Of a DNA stretch of 64,000 nt, positions 12,669 through 23,518 are shown piece after piece; the stretch's first letter is position 1, and every line of letters starts with the position of its first letter. The notes under the pieces are model-generated. The model was not told where the DNA came from. It was given only the letters and a program-made list of their open reading frames with translations, and made no database searches. Source of the DNA: Ailanthus altissimus (lineage: Eukaryota > Streptophyta > Magnoliopsida > Sapindales > Simaroubaceae); assembly GCA_946807835.1 (NCBI GenBank), contig OX327711.1, forward strand, positions 17,209,501 through 17,273,500, in the 5' to 3' direction. The translations under genes were made by a program, and so were the position numbers.

Positions 12669-15259
12669 GTGTCAGAAGGGGTTAATTTACTTGATAGAAA
12701 AGTTATTGGTGGAAATATTAGAATGAAATTGGATATAGCTAAAGCTTTAGATACAATAAGTTGAAATTTCCTTCTTGAAGTTCTTAATTTTTTTGACTTT
12801 AACAAAAATTTTATTTAGTAGATTTCTATCATTCTTCGTTTTGCGAATTTATCTATTATGATTAATGACACTCTAAAAGGGTTTTTCAAATGTGGTAGAA
12901 GAGTGCATCAGGGAGATTCTTTGTCTCCTTTACTATTCCATCTGGCTAAGGATACTATTTCTCGTGGTATTCAAAGTTTGGTGGATTCTAATAAGGTGAC
13001 CATTATTTCTGTCCCAAGAGGGTGCTTGGCTCCCTTTCATATTTTATATATAGATAATATTTTCTTATGTTGTAAGGGGTGATAATAATTCTCTTCGCTT
13101 TCTTATAGACTTTATTCTGCAAGGCATCTGGTCAAGTAATTAATAAGGAGAAATGTCTATTCCTTATTGATAAACATGCCGCACATGTTGTCAAGATATT
13201 TATAGTCTTTTGAGGTTCTCTCTAGGCAATCTTCTTTTCATCTATTTGGGAGTTTTAATTTTCAATGGTTGTCCTTGCAGTCAACACTTGCAAGTTCTAG
13301 CAAACAAGGCTGCACATCTTAGTGGCTAGAAAGGAAAAATTCTTTTAATGGCTAGTAGAATTGAGCTTGTTCGCACAGTTTTTCAAAGCACCATTCTTTA
13401 CAGTTTCAAAGTTTATCATTAGTTTAGTTCCTTGCTCAAATGATTGAATGGTTAGGCTCACAATTTTATTATCTCAGAGGATCATTGCTCTCATAGGATG
13501 AACTTAATGTCATAGAATAGATTTGGTATGCCAAAGAAGGTTGGTGGGGTTGGGCTTTATAGACTGGACTTATTTAATAAGGCTTGTCTTCTAAAAGTAC
13601 TTTGGGACATTCACCGAGTGGATTCTATTAGCTCAAAGTTCTTAAGAAAATGGTATAATTTTCAAGATGCAGAAACCGATACCTTAACTCTTCTCTTTGG
13701 AATGGCTTCAAATCTATTTGTTTTTTCATTTTATGAGGGGACAAAATAGATCATTGGTGATGGACTTCAATTAATTTTTGGTATGATAGATGATTAGATG
13801 AACCTATTGTTTCTATTGGTGGTTTACAATTAAAAGGTAAGGTGAAAGATGCAATCAATGAGGGCTAATGGAGGATTCCAAAATCTTTTTATTTAGTTTT
13901 TCCACATTTAAAGGAACATGTTAAGGATATTATTTTGCCAGCTAATGGTAAGGCTGATAAGTTTGTTTGGATCTCTGCTAGAGATGGAATTCTTTTTTTA
14001 AATTAGAGTTATAATTTCATCAAAAGACTTTCAATAACCAATTCAACTTTATTATCTTTTTGGCATGATTTTTTGCCACCTAAAATTTCTATCTTCATGT
14101 GGCGTTTGCTTCAGAACCTTCTCCCTACTGATGAATTATTGTGGTCTCGTAGTATTTGTGTTATTCTAGTTTGCTCATTTTTTTGGGTGATACTAAAATG
14201 GTAGATCACTTAGTTGTATGTCACTCTACAATTATAGAGCTTTGGGCATGGTTATTATATATTTTTAAACAAAACATTCATTCAATTTCAACTATTAAGG
14301 AATTATAGAAAGTGATTTTATCAAAACATTTTAGTCCTCGACTTTTAAAATTATGGAGGTTATCGGCCGCTTATATGTTCTATTTGATTTGAAAAAGTCA
14401 GAATCCCCATAGATTTGATAATTAGAGTTTTAATTCCTTTAGCATTAAGGTGGATAGTTTTGCTCATATTTGTTATTTTGCTACTTTTTGCATTAGGTTT
14501 GCTTTTAGTGATGATATTTCTATATTAGATCATCTAGGTATTCTTATTAATTTTAGACGTGCTCTAAAAATTACACTATTCTCTTTTGAAAATTTTCTCC
14601 TTAGGGGTGGATAAAGATCAACACAGATGGATTTTCAAAAAGTAACCCAGATACAATTGCTGGTAGAGGAATCTTCAGGAATGAGGCTAGTACTTTTTTA
14701 GAAGGCTTTTCTTGTTCTCTAGAAATTGAGATGGCCAACTTTGTAGAAATATGGAGGTCATCTTAGCTTTGGAAATGACTATTGCTTGTGGATGACATAA
14801 GGTAATTTTGGAGTTTGACTCTATTTTAGCCTTTTTTCTTCTTTCTAAGCATATATTATGTCCTCTATGAAACCTTCATAATAGGTAGCAACGTTGTAAT
14901 GATTATATAGATTACTTGCAATATAGATTTAATCATACATTTAGAGAGAATAATGCAATGGCAGAGAAACTGGCGAACCTTGGGATTTAAGTTGATGATT
15001 TTACATGGTGGTTATGGCCTCCTTTAGATATTAGTTATATGCTCTTTAAGAATGCAAATAGAATACCTAGTTATTGGCTTCATTAGTATAATTGTTTTAG
15101 GTGAGGCTTTATTCTCATCCTCCTGTTGGCATATTTTGTGCTTTTTTTTTGTTTTTTTTTGCTAAGTGTTAGGTGTTTTTAGTCATCTCTTCTTTATGAC
15201 TCTTTTTTTTCCCTTTCATTAATAAAATTCTCCCATTGTAGAGTTTATTAAAAAAAAAA
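12669..15259 (+). mobile_element. LINE 3' part: RT, zf-RVT, RNase H and poly-A tail, decayed
   Basis: Coding resumes directly after the CACTA (SEGVNLLD). RT landmarks are GGNIRMKLDIAKA near 12710, a HQGDSLSPLLF block at 12906-12938 and PFHILYIDN near 13035-13060, where the catalytic YADD has become YIDN, so polymerase activity is lost. A zinc-binding-RVT-like stretch (PPKISIFMWRLLQNLLPTD) lies at 14078-14135 and an RNase H start (WIKINTDGFSKSNP) at 14608-14650. Stops are common throughout. The element ends in a short A run at 15250-15259. The matching target duplication lies left of the window, so insertion boundaries cannot be closed. Confidence 0.85.
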
Positions 15260-15699
15260 GAGCATTTATTTAGATCTTTGTTTAAGAAATTTTTTTAATT
15301 ATATGTATATCTTCTAAATGACCATGTAGCAAAGTAAAAAATATCCCTATTAGTTTTATCAAAGAAATCTTTTTAAATTGAGAAAGCATTCTTATTATAT
15401 TTCATCGAGGAAATCTTTCAACTTTTAAAGGATTTTTTTTTGGTTTTTTTGCAAATGAAATTTTTTTCTTTTAAGTTTAGAGTTAGACTATCATGAGAAT
15501 TAAACTTTGATTGTTATATTATAACTTTATTTCTCATTGTCCCCTTATTATACAACTTTTTTTCCCTTTAAAATATGTTGTACTAAATATGGATCAATAT
15601 CAATGTGACCTTCTATACTCAATACTAGAATAGCGAGTGGAAAACTTAGTTTAATATTGTTGATCCTAAAATTTGGTCATCTTAAAGTCAACGAAATAA
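15260..15699. other. No gene seen; probably the 3' end of gypsy A
   Basis: AT-rich stretch between the LINE tail and the integrase C-terminus of gypsy A. It could be the 3' untranslated region or LTR remains of A, but I could not match it to a second LTR copy in the window. Confidence 0.4.
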
Positions 15700-17118
15700 T
15701 TTTTTTTTTTGGAAACGAAGTTAAGATTAACAAAAATAATTGAAAACGCAGTAAGATACTAAATTTATAGTGGTTTAGTTTAATTTGGTTTAAGAACTCC
15801 TTCGGTTGGGTTTTTGGTGTTTGGAAGTACTTTTCTCATGACTAAATCCCCTTCTTGGAATTCTCAAGTTCAAACTCTCTTGTTGTAATATTGAGCAATT
15901 TTTTTTCTAACACGTCATGGTTTGAATCTTAGGTAATTCCCTCTTTTGTTTGATCAGATCTAGTTTCTCTTTTATGAGTTCTCTATTTTAGTATTTATTG
16001 TAATATTGTACTCAGTGAGTGGGCACCCATACTTTTGCTGGGATTACTACTTTTCATCCGAATGATAAGGAGAAAGAGGTCTCCACAGCAGTTATCTTAT
16101 TAGTGGTTCTTAGTATCCATAACACTTAAGGCAATTCATTTACCTAAGACCCCATCTTTTTGTTTATTGTTTCTTTAACAATTTCATGATAAGTTTATTA
16201 AAAGATTTGACCTGTCCTTTCATCTTCAGGTGAACTAAAGAAGCAAACAGGAGTTGTATCTTGAGATGTTTGCAGAAGTATTTGAAACTTTATCTATCAA
16301 ACTATTTGTTATAGATTGTGATGATGATATATGGTACTCTATATTTACAGATTAAATTTTTCTATGCAAAGTCTTTTGTCTTTTTAATAGTGAAGCTAGC
16401 TAGGGGTTCGACCTCTATCTATTTAGTGCAGTAGTTGACACTTGTAATAGCATATTTGAATGATTCTCTTCTTTAAGGTAAATGGTCGATTAGGTCAAGT
16501 CTCTATTGTGTAAAAGGTTAAGGATTGGTCATCGTCTTTAGATTTTTTTTTTGGAAAAACAAGGATATTGTTGGCATAATTTTGGCATGCGTCATATTTC
16601 TTGACTAGCTTATTAGTGTCTTTGAGTATAATAGGCTAGTAGTACCCTACCTGAAGGTTTTATGAGTCAAGGCTTCTAGTCTATAATGGTTTTTATAAAT
16701 TCTCTCATGTATTTTATGGAGCACATATTTAGCCTTATCAAGTATTAGAAACATGAGGCATGAGAAGGAATATGATCGTCAATAGTAGACACCATTAATG
16801 ACAGTGTAATGAGTATATTTGTACTTTAGTTTTCTTGCTTCTAACTTGTCCTGTGGCAAGCTTTCCCTCTCAATGTATTCTCAATTTGGGTTCATCCAAC
16901 TTGGGGACTGATTGATTTATATGAATTCTTTTTTCAAATTTTCTAATATTTAGTTCTAAATTGAACTCAAAGGGGATAAGCCGTGGCATTTGAGCTTCCA
17001 CAATTGAACCTATTCTTACCAATATATTTGCTTTATGGTTTTCCCACCTTGGTATTTACTGGATTTCCACCTTGTCGAATTATTTTATTTTCTTGTTGAC
17101 CTTCTGAAGGTAGGCGGT
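15700..17118 (-). pseudogene. Gypsy A (Tat-like): RNase H end and integrase, left fragment
   Basis: Read on the minus strand, this is the end of an old gypsy polyprotein. From 17118 downward it shows the RNase H tail (YLQKVNKKIKQFDKVEIQ), the linker NILVRIGSIVEAQMPRL, a CxxC-bearing integrase N-terminus (YDACQNYAN near 16600), the integrase core (YAITSVNYCTK, IEVEPLASFTIK near 16390-16450), a host-range-type segment near 16000-16250 and the C-terminal domain (FQEGDLVMRKVLPNTKNPTE at about 15790-15850). Many stops. It continues the polyprotein that breaks off at about 40287, with element B between. A central RNase H part of roughly 100 residues is missing at the junction. Confidence 0.8.
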
Positions 17119-18672
17119 TGTTTACGTTTAAAATATAATGCGACTATTGCAGTATAGATTGAGGTGTCGATCCCACGAGGAAGCTTTTGGCAAAATAGGT
17201 TAGTGAACTAAAAATATTAAAACAATAACAAATAAGAAAATTAACTAATTGGTGTATGTGGATGAGGTAGAATTGTATATGAATTAAAGGAGAAGTCTTA
17301 TGATGATGTGAGCAAGGCTTCGAAAATTACAATTATGCTTTGTAAATCTATTCTATATTTTAATTCAATATTTATCACTCAATTGAAAGTTTCACATCCC
17401 AAACAATCAATCGGAAGATATGTAAAATATGACACATTTGATAATACATGTATTTGATATGACTAAACTCTTTGCAAATATTAACATAAACCATGTTCAT
17501 TTATATGAGTTATCTAAGATTGACAATATATCATTTTAAAAATATTGCAGTAAAAGATCAACTTGAATATCAAACAATTATTCTTTACATGTTATCTAAG
17601 ATCGACAATATATCAATTAAAAATATTACGGTAAAAGATTAACATGTAAAATAATATAATCAATAATAATTATAATTCAACAAGAATCACATAATAAAAG
17701 CATGACTGAAAATATATGAAACATGAGAATTATAACCTTTGGATTATAGAAAAATAATAGATAAGAGTTTAGACACAAGTAAACTTACAAACATTTGTAG
17801 TTTTTGACAAAGTATAAAAGTAAATTTATTACACATAAAAGTTCATCTCTAGCCTTGCTAAAAACTCTAGCCTAGCTTACAATGCATAGTAAAGAGAAAT
17901 TATATGAGAGAATTGTAAAGCATTGAAAACATCCTAAGAATGTCCTTATATAGGCAATGAATGGAAACATATTTAGTGTGACTGCAATCTTAAATAATTT
18001 AGGCCAACCACTCGTTCACCTAATTATAACACTTTTTTGATAATAGAAATGATCGATGCAGTCTTTTTAGTCAACATTAAAGTTATATCATTTTATCTCT
18101 TCTTTTTATAGCCACCAAGTTCATGCAATTTGGATGAGTATCCAATGAGATATGGGTAAAATGCCAAAGATATATAAGATTTTTGCTAACAACCATTTTA
18201 CCAATTTGCAATATAATTTGGTCTATGATAACAGCGGATTTAGACTTTAACGTCAACATAAGAGTTGTTGATAATTGAGTCAGTATTTCACAGCTTTAAG
18301 AATTATACTGATTGGGTATGTATTTTATAAAATATGGTCTAAATACGTGAGGTGGGTCAAACTAAGCAAAAGTTGTAATCCAATTCTATTGTATCCCAAT
18401 TTTTGGCCCATAACATGTTAGATTTGGCTTCAACTGTTCTTCAAGTTTGTGTAAGATTGAGTCATGTTACTCCATGCTCAAGAATTTATTCATTATGATT
18501 TTTTTTATTAAGAGTTATATCTATTTTACCTAAATATATGCACATAACATTCATTAATCACAATTTAAGGACAATATTTTATTTTAAGTCTAAAAATATA
18601 AAAATGCAAAAATTAGTGACATTAAATAGTGACTGAATCTCTTAATAAATATGCATTTTAATGTGTTCATCA
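17119..18672 (-). repeat. 3' LTR of element B
   Basis: About 1.55 kb that repeats, with clear but moderate divergence, at 38764-40286. On the minus strand it begins TGATGAACACAT at 18672, right after a polypurine tract, and ends GTAAACA at 17119. Open frames in it have no known domain. Confidence 0.9.
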
Positions 18673-18688
18673 CATCCCCCAACTAGCT
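18673..18688 (-). promoter_or_regulatory. Polypurine tract of element B
   Basis: On the minus strand the sequence reads AGCTAGTTGGGGGATG directly before the LTR start, the usual position and composition of a plus-strand primer in Athila-like elements (compare AAGTTTGGGAGAATT in element C). Confidence 0.75.
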
Positions 18689-20162
18689 TATTGTTAGTCT
18701 CTAGCAATTCAAGCGCAAATAGAATATGCAAAACTATCTAAGCATTTCAAACAAAAAGTCAGTTCAAGATCATTATTGCTATTATGGTTTTTTCAATTAT
18801 AACTTTCAAAATTATGTGTGTGTAAACTAAGCCGTAACCTTCTTACCACAAACCACAATAGATATAGCTTTGAGAATTTCTCCAAGTAAGAGCCTCAACT
18901 CCATATCCTCACAAGTGTATGACTGTTTAAAAGGTTAGAATTTCTCTCATGGAGTTGGAAAGCAGTTACGCACTCAAGAAAAAATTAATTTTAAGGATAA
19001 ACATACAAACTAATATTGATCCAGAGATAGAAAAATCAATTGTTTAAAAATCAATCATTCTTAATATGCACTAGCTTTAGGACTTTAATTATCTTGTGAG
19101 AATAATACAAATATAGCTTGATGAGAAAATTACTTTATAAAATATTTGTCTTCTAAAATTGAATGAAGACTTTATTAAACTGAATTGATTCTTCTTTTTC
19201 TCTCTTTCTTTCTTTTAGTTTTTGGTATTTTGCTTAAATTTTTTTTTTTTTGAAAAATACAAAGAAGCATTACAAAATAAAAAAAAACAGTTTCTCACCG
19301 AGAAATATTATACATAATTTAAAAATTCACTTTAAATCGTCCTTCAGCTATGGAATCAACTTATTCCTTAAGTCGAATAATATCAATCTAAATAAAAATT
19401 AACCAATTCAAAAGATCAATGAAGGTTCGTAAGCTGTTTTCTCAACCTTTTTACTTACTTACAAAAGATATGTGAGATTAAAAAAATATATACTTAAACA
19501 TGAGAATTCTCTTAGTTATATAAATTGAATCATTTATCTTACCATAAAGCTTAGCATTGTGCTAAAAAATATTTCGAAAGTCATTCTTTAGTAACGTAAA
19601 TAGAAATAGTGACTCAACCCAAACAATTTTGAAATCATGCATAGGTAGAAAAGTAAATTTCTATATAAATGAATGACGAAGACTACATGCAATAAACAAC
19701 AATGCATGAAATATAAAATAAAATAATAACAAGTTAGTTAAAATGCATTTCAAAAGTTAGAAAAAAAACTCATTAATTTGTCATTCTTAATTTAAATTGA
19801 CCTACAATGTGTCTCAAGAGTTCAAAAATGAACTCTTTACTCTGTCATTTTAATCAAATAGGTATGTTGGACCCTATTATCTTTTTTTTTTGAATTGTTT
19901 TTTGGAAAGTAAAATACAACTTATGTCTACAATCCTCTCATTCAAACCAGATAAAATATTATCTTCAATGTTTAAATAGAAAAAGATAAAGTATAGGAGA
20001 CATTACTTAAAATGCTAATTATTCAAAAGAAACAAATCTGAGAGACACTTAAATAAATATAAACTAAAATGATGATGCTAATAAATAAATAAAACAAAGA
20101 AAAATTTACAAACAAAGTGTTAGATCAAATATTTGCTTGTTATGGCCCACTGAATAATTGAT
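18689..20162 (-). other. Element B 3' region downstream of LOG; no gene recognised
   Basis: AT-rich with several homopolymer runs. I see no supportable reading frame on either strand. It separates the LOG copy from the 3' LTR. Confidence 0.5.
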
Positions 20163-20752
20163 CTAAGTTATTACTGGCTCAGGTTCGTAGGTAACTGCTT
20201 GTAATTTGTCAATCAATTCATTCGCATTTGTAGTAGAAACGAGGATCTGTTGCGTCGAATGTGAAATAAAATTCTGTTCTATAATTTGATCAAGAAAACA
20301 GAGTAAGCAATCAAAATAGTTATTAACATTCACAAACCTATGGAGTTTTCAGTGGATATTCGGCTAGGTCCATGAGGCAATTTGAAAAATTTCTTCCAAG
20401 GTACCAAACCACCTGGTAAAGCAATAAAAGCATCTGTATAGTAAAGCGTTCTAATTTTACGTTCATGCATGGATGAGACTCGTAATTCTTCCTTTATTAT
20501 TTTTTCAGTTAGGCTTCCCATAGCTAAAGTTGTAGGAATAATACCTAAAACTTGACTTCCTCCTACATGTACAGGTGTTGACACACACCCCATTAACCCA
20601 AGGCTATCCCCTCTATAAATCAAATAGATTTTTCTTGCAGCCAATACTTTTTCTAGATTATTTGTTGCCTCTACAAACACTTTATTTTTTCCAAGACTAG
20701 AACTATAAAACATACATATATTTTAGAATCGTCAAACTGAGGTTTCCTCCAT
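20163..20752 (-). pseudogene. LOG-like: LOG-type cytokinin riboside 5'-monophosphate phosphoribohydrolase, retro-copy inside gypsy B
   Basis: LOG enzymes release active free-base cytokinins from their nucleotides in the cytosol or nucleus. The ATG at 20752 starts MEETS, as in the copy at 51526, but stops follow within ten codons. The longest open stretch (20713-20330) shows GLMG, VLGIIP, VSSMHERK and DAFIALPGG. A one-base loss in the GFGTLEE loop, near the conserved PGGxGTxxE motif, shifts the frame; a second near 20330 shifts it again, after which the C-terminus is readable (LDQIIEQNFISHS, ELIDKLQAV) to a stop at 20163-20165. There are no introns, although plant LOG genes normally have several. 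It lies in sense orientation between B's integrase and 3' LTR, with its own TATA box. It is more decayed than the copy in E. Confidence 0.9.
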
Positions 20753-20804
20753 ATCTATACGCACTTTTATCTCGATATATGAAAATAAAAAAAATAAGGT
20801 ACTG

Positions 20805-20812
20805 TATTTATA
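20805..20812 (-). promoter_or_regulatory. TATA box of the LOG copy in B
   Basis: The minus strand reads CTCTATAAATACA, 53 bp before the ATG. The plus-strand LOG cassette in E has the same string in almost the same place, and both are preceded by a TTATCAATT block. The promoter was thus carried along with the coding sequence. Confidence 0.7.
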
Positions 20813-21009
20813 GAGTATTAATTGATAACATTGATTTTGGTAACTTGATAGTTTGTCAGAAGAGATTTGAAAATAAAATACAAAAAATTAAAGATAATGA
20901 CCCACATGCATTATTTAACTAAAAGATTTGAATTTAAGACATCTATATGAGTAGCACTACTATTTATAAAATAAACAATTTTAAAATTAAAATGCATGTA
21001 TATGTACAA

Positions 21010-21622
21010 GTAGTTGTGATTGTGGCTCACATCTTTCTTTAGTTTTATGTCTAGTAACGACTTAAATTCCCTCTATGGGTCGGGGATAGGCTTTCCATCC
21101 AATTTTCTTATAAATTAAAAAACAAGGTCTTTTAGAGTCAGATTCTCGAGACTATATTGTTAATGTTCATTTTTAAATTTATTTCATAAATCGAAAAACT
21201 CACGTTGCACGAGCCCACAAGGATGTGTCTCAAGAGTCACTAGAATATCATCCAAAGACTCCTTACTTAGTTCATCCTTAATGAACTAAATTTTATCTTT
21301 TTCAATTTTTAGATGTAAATCTTAGAAAATGACAACTCCAGTTACAATTCTATCGAGCACATTTATGAGAGACTTGTAACCTTTTTGCTCTTCGCCTTTT
21401 GGCATAAGAGCTTTTTCCAAGACCAAGCATAAAAGAAACAAAATCATTTATAGATTCACCAGATAATCAAATCTTGGCTTCAATTATCCAACGAATATCC
21501 GTAGATATATTCCTCAACATCAATAACCTTAGTCTTTTACACTGTGCTTTGTAAATCTTAAGTATAGCATTTTGAGGCAATAAAGGAAAGCATTTTTTAA
21601 GGTTGGTAAGAATGCTATCCAT
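21010..21622 (-). pseudogene. Unidentified decayed reading frame in the extra 3' region of gypsy B
   Basis: From an ATG at 21622 the minus strand reads a protein-like stretch (MDSILTNLKKCFPLLPQNA, then ILKIYKAQCKRLRLLMLRN) and, after one stop and one frameshift, a long acidic and basic region with blocks such as KDELSKESLDDILVTLETHP and LVQREFFDL to about 21010. Five or so in-frame stops interrupt about 200 codons, yet composition and continuity suggest former coding. I do not recognise the family. It could be the extra or env-like frame that some Athila elements carry, or another captured gene. It lies between integrase and the LOG copy, all in the same orientation. Confidence 0.45.
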
Positions 21623-21754
21623 TTTGAAAGAAAGTTAAAATGAAAAGAGATGAATGTATGGTTTGAAGGATAATTTTTAGGGAACTGAAAAATCGAATTT
21701 AATAGTCACGGAGTACCGTATCTGTTACTTGACCGAGAAACAAAATCACACTGA

Positions 21755-21800
21755 AGAAAAAAAAGAAAAAGAAAAAGAAAAAGAAAAAGAAGAAAATAAA
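21755..21800. repeat. Purine-rich (AAAAAG)n-like microsatellite
   Basis: GAAAAAG-type units repeat imperfectly in the region after the integrase of element B. Confidence 0.8.
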
Positions 21801-21879
21801 ATAAAATACGAAAGAAAATAAAAAGTTAAAAGATAAAATATGGAGAAAATATAAAATATGGTACAAATAGATTGAACCT

Positions 21880-23240
21880 GATCAAGCATGATAGACAGAA
21901 TCCATAAGAGGGATCTCGTCTAGGCACAAAGAGTGGTACACCTTATTCACATAGCTTTTCAACCGTTGTCCATCTAATTTAAAATTTTTCCCATTAGTAA
22001 AGTCCTCGATTTTGACAGCACCATTAGGAAAAATGTACCTTACCAAAAATGGACTAGTCCATCAAGATCTAAACTTTTCAAGGTGTAAATGTAATTGAGA
22101 ATCATAAAGATAAACCTGTTGATTTAGCTCAAAGTGTTTCCTTGAGATCTGTTTGTCATGAGTTGCTTTCATTTTACCTTTATAAATCCTGGAGTTGTCA
22201 TATACATCATTTCGTAGTTCTTCTATTTCTGACAATTGTAACTTTTTCTAAAGACCTGCAGCGCTCAAATCAAAGTTAAGGGATTTGACAGCTCAGTAAG
22301 TTTTATGCTATATTTTAACAAGTAAATGGCAAGCTTTCCCATAGATAAGCCGATATGGAGACATTCCTAAGATAGTTTTGTATGCAGTGCAATATGCCCA
22401 TAATGCATTAAAAAGGCATAAAGACGAATCTTTACAATTCGAGCTAACCGTCTTTTTCAAAATCTATTTAACTTCTCTATTTGCTAGCTCGGCTTGTCCA
22501 TTTATATGTGAATGGTATGCAGTAAAAATTTATGAAGAACGCCATACCTGCACATCAAGGCTTCAAAAGAACAGTTACAGAAATGTGTTCCTTGGTCACT
22601 AATGATGACACATAGTGTACTATACCTAGATAATACATTTTCTTTTAAAATTTTTACCAAAATTGTGTTATCATTAGTACAATAAGCTACAGCCTCCACT
22701 CATTTTGATACATAGTCAATAGTTAGAAGGATGTAAAAGTAGCCAAAAGATGAGAAAAAATGACTCATAAAATTGATACCCCGATAATTAAATATCTCAA
22801 TAACAATAATAGGGTTAAGAGGCATCATATGTCTTCAAGATACAATAGCTAACTTTTGACATCTTTCACAGGATCGAAAAAATTATTAGTGTCTTTGAAC
22901 AAAGTGGGCCAGTAAAGACTATATTGTAAAATTTTCGCGGCTGTTTTTTCATAGAAAAATGACCTTCATAAGCAATACTATGGCAAAAATTTAAGACACT
23001 AGAAACTTCACTTTCATGAATGCAACGCCTCATAATTTAGTCAGGGCAGTATTTGAAAAGATATGGATCATCTCAATAAAAATTACTTACCTCAACCAAG
23101 AACTTACACTTATCTTGTGCACTCCAGTTAGATGGAAGTTCATCACAAACTAAATAGTTTACGATATGTGCATACCAAGGTATTTGGTTTACGATATGTG
23201 CGTACCAAAGTATTTAGCCTTGTTAACCTCTATCACTTTT
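21880..23240 (-). pseudogene. Element B integrase
   Basis: Integrase joins retrotransposon cDNA to the genome. The minus strand shows, in order, a pre-integrase linker (PWYAHIVNYLVCDELPS near 23150), a zinc-finger region (IMRRCIHESE near 23030; SVLNFCHSIAYEGHF near 22990), the catalytic core with EAVAYCTNDN and VIISDQGTHFCNCSFEALM (22699-22540), and the C-terminal part (KHFELNQQVYLYDSQLHLHL near 22120; NGAVKIEDFTNGKNFKLDGQ near 22000). The HPQTxGQ segment after the core is replaced by damaged sequence, and there are many stops. The plus-strand frame at 22378-22602 is only its shadow. Confidence 0.85.
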
Positions 23241-23518
23241 TCAGATACAATATGACCGAAAATGATCCCTGAAGATACCATGAAGTGACATTTTTTTCAA
23301 TTTAGCACAAGCCTTTTTTCTTCACATCTACTCAAAACAACTTTTAAGTTAAGTAAACATGAATCAAAAGAATCACTAAAAAACAGTCAAATCATCCATA
23401 AAAATTACCATGCATTTTTTAACTATATCAGAGAAAATATTCAACATACAACGTTGAAAAGTAACTGGTACATTACATAATCCAAATGGCATTTTACAAA
23501 TAGCATAAGTACTAAAAG
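23230..23518 (-). pseudogene. Element B reverse transcriptase, central part
   Basis: The minus strand reads STYAICKMPFGLCNVPVTFQ, followed by RCM and the catalytic box FMDD near 23390-23400, then the primer-grip side (KKMSLHG region) before running into integrase sequence. The connection to the N-terminal RT part is broken by a solo LTR (23519-26172). The RT thumb and the whole RNase H are absent: the sequence passes almost directly from the ISEKGIEV-like segment to the pre-integrase linker. A tandem copy of about 28 bp (TTTACGATATGTGCATACCA type, 23156-23215) marks this junction. Confidence 0.8.

Noticed and set aside
21755..21800. CRISPR-like array
   Set aside because: A simple purine microsatellite without spacers; the organism is a plant.
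22378..22602. Plus-strand 74-codon frame
   Set aside because: Shadow of the minus-strand integrase core of element B.
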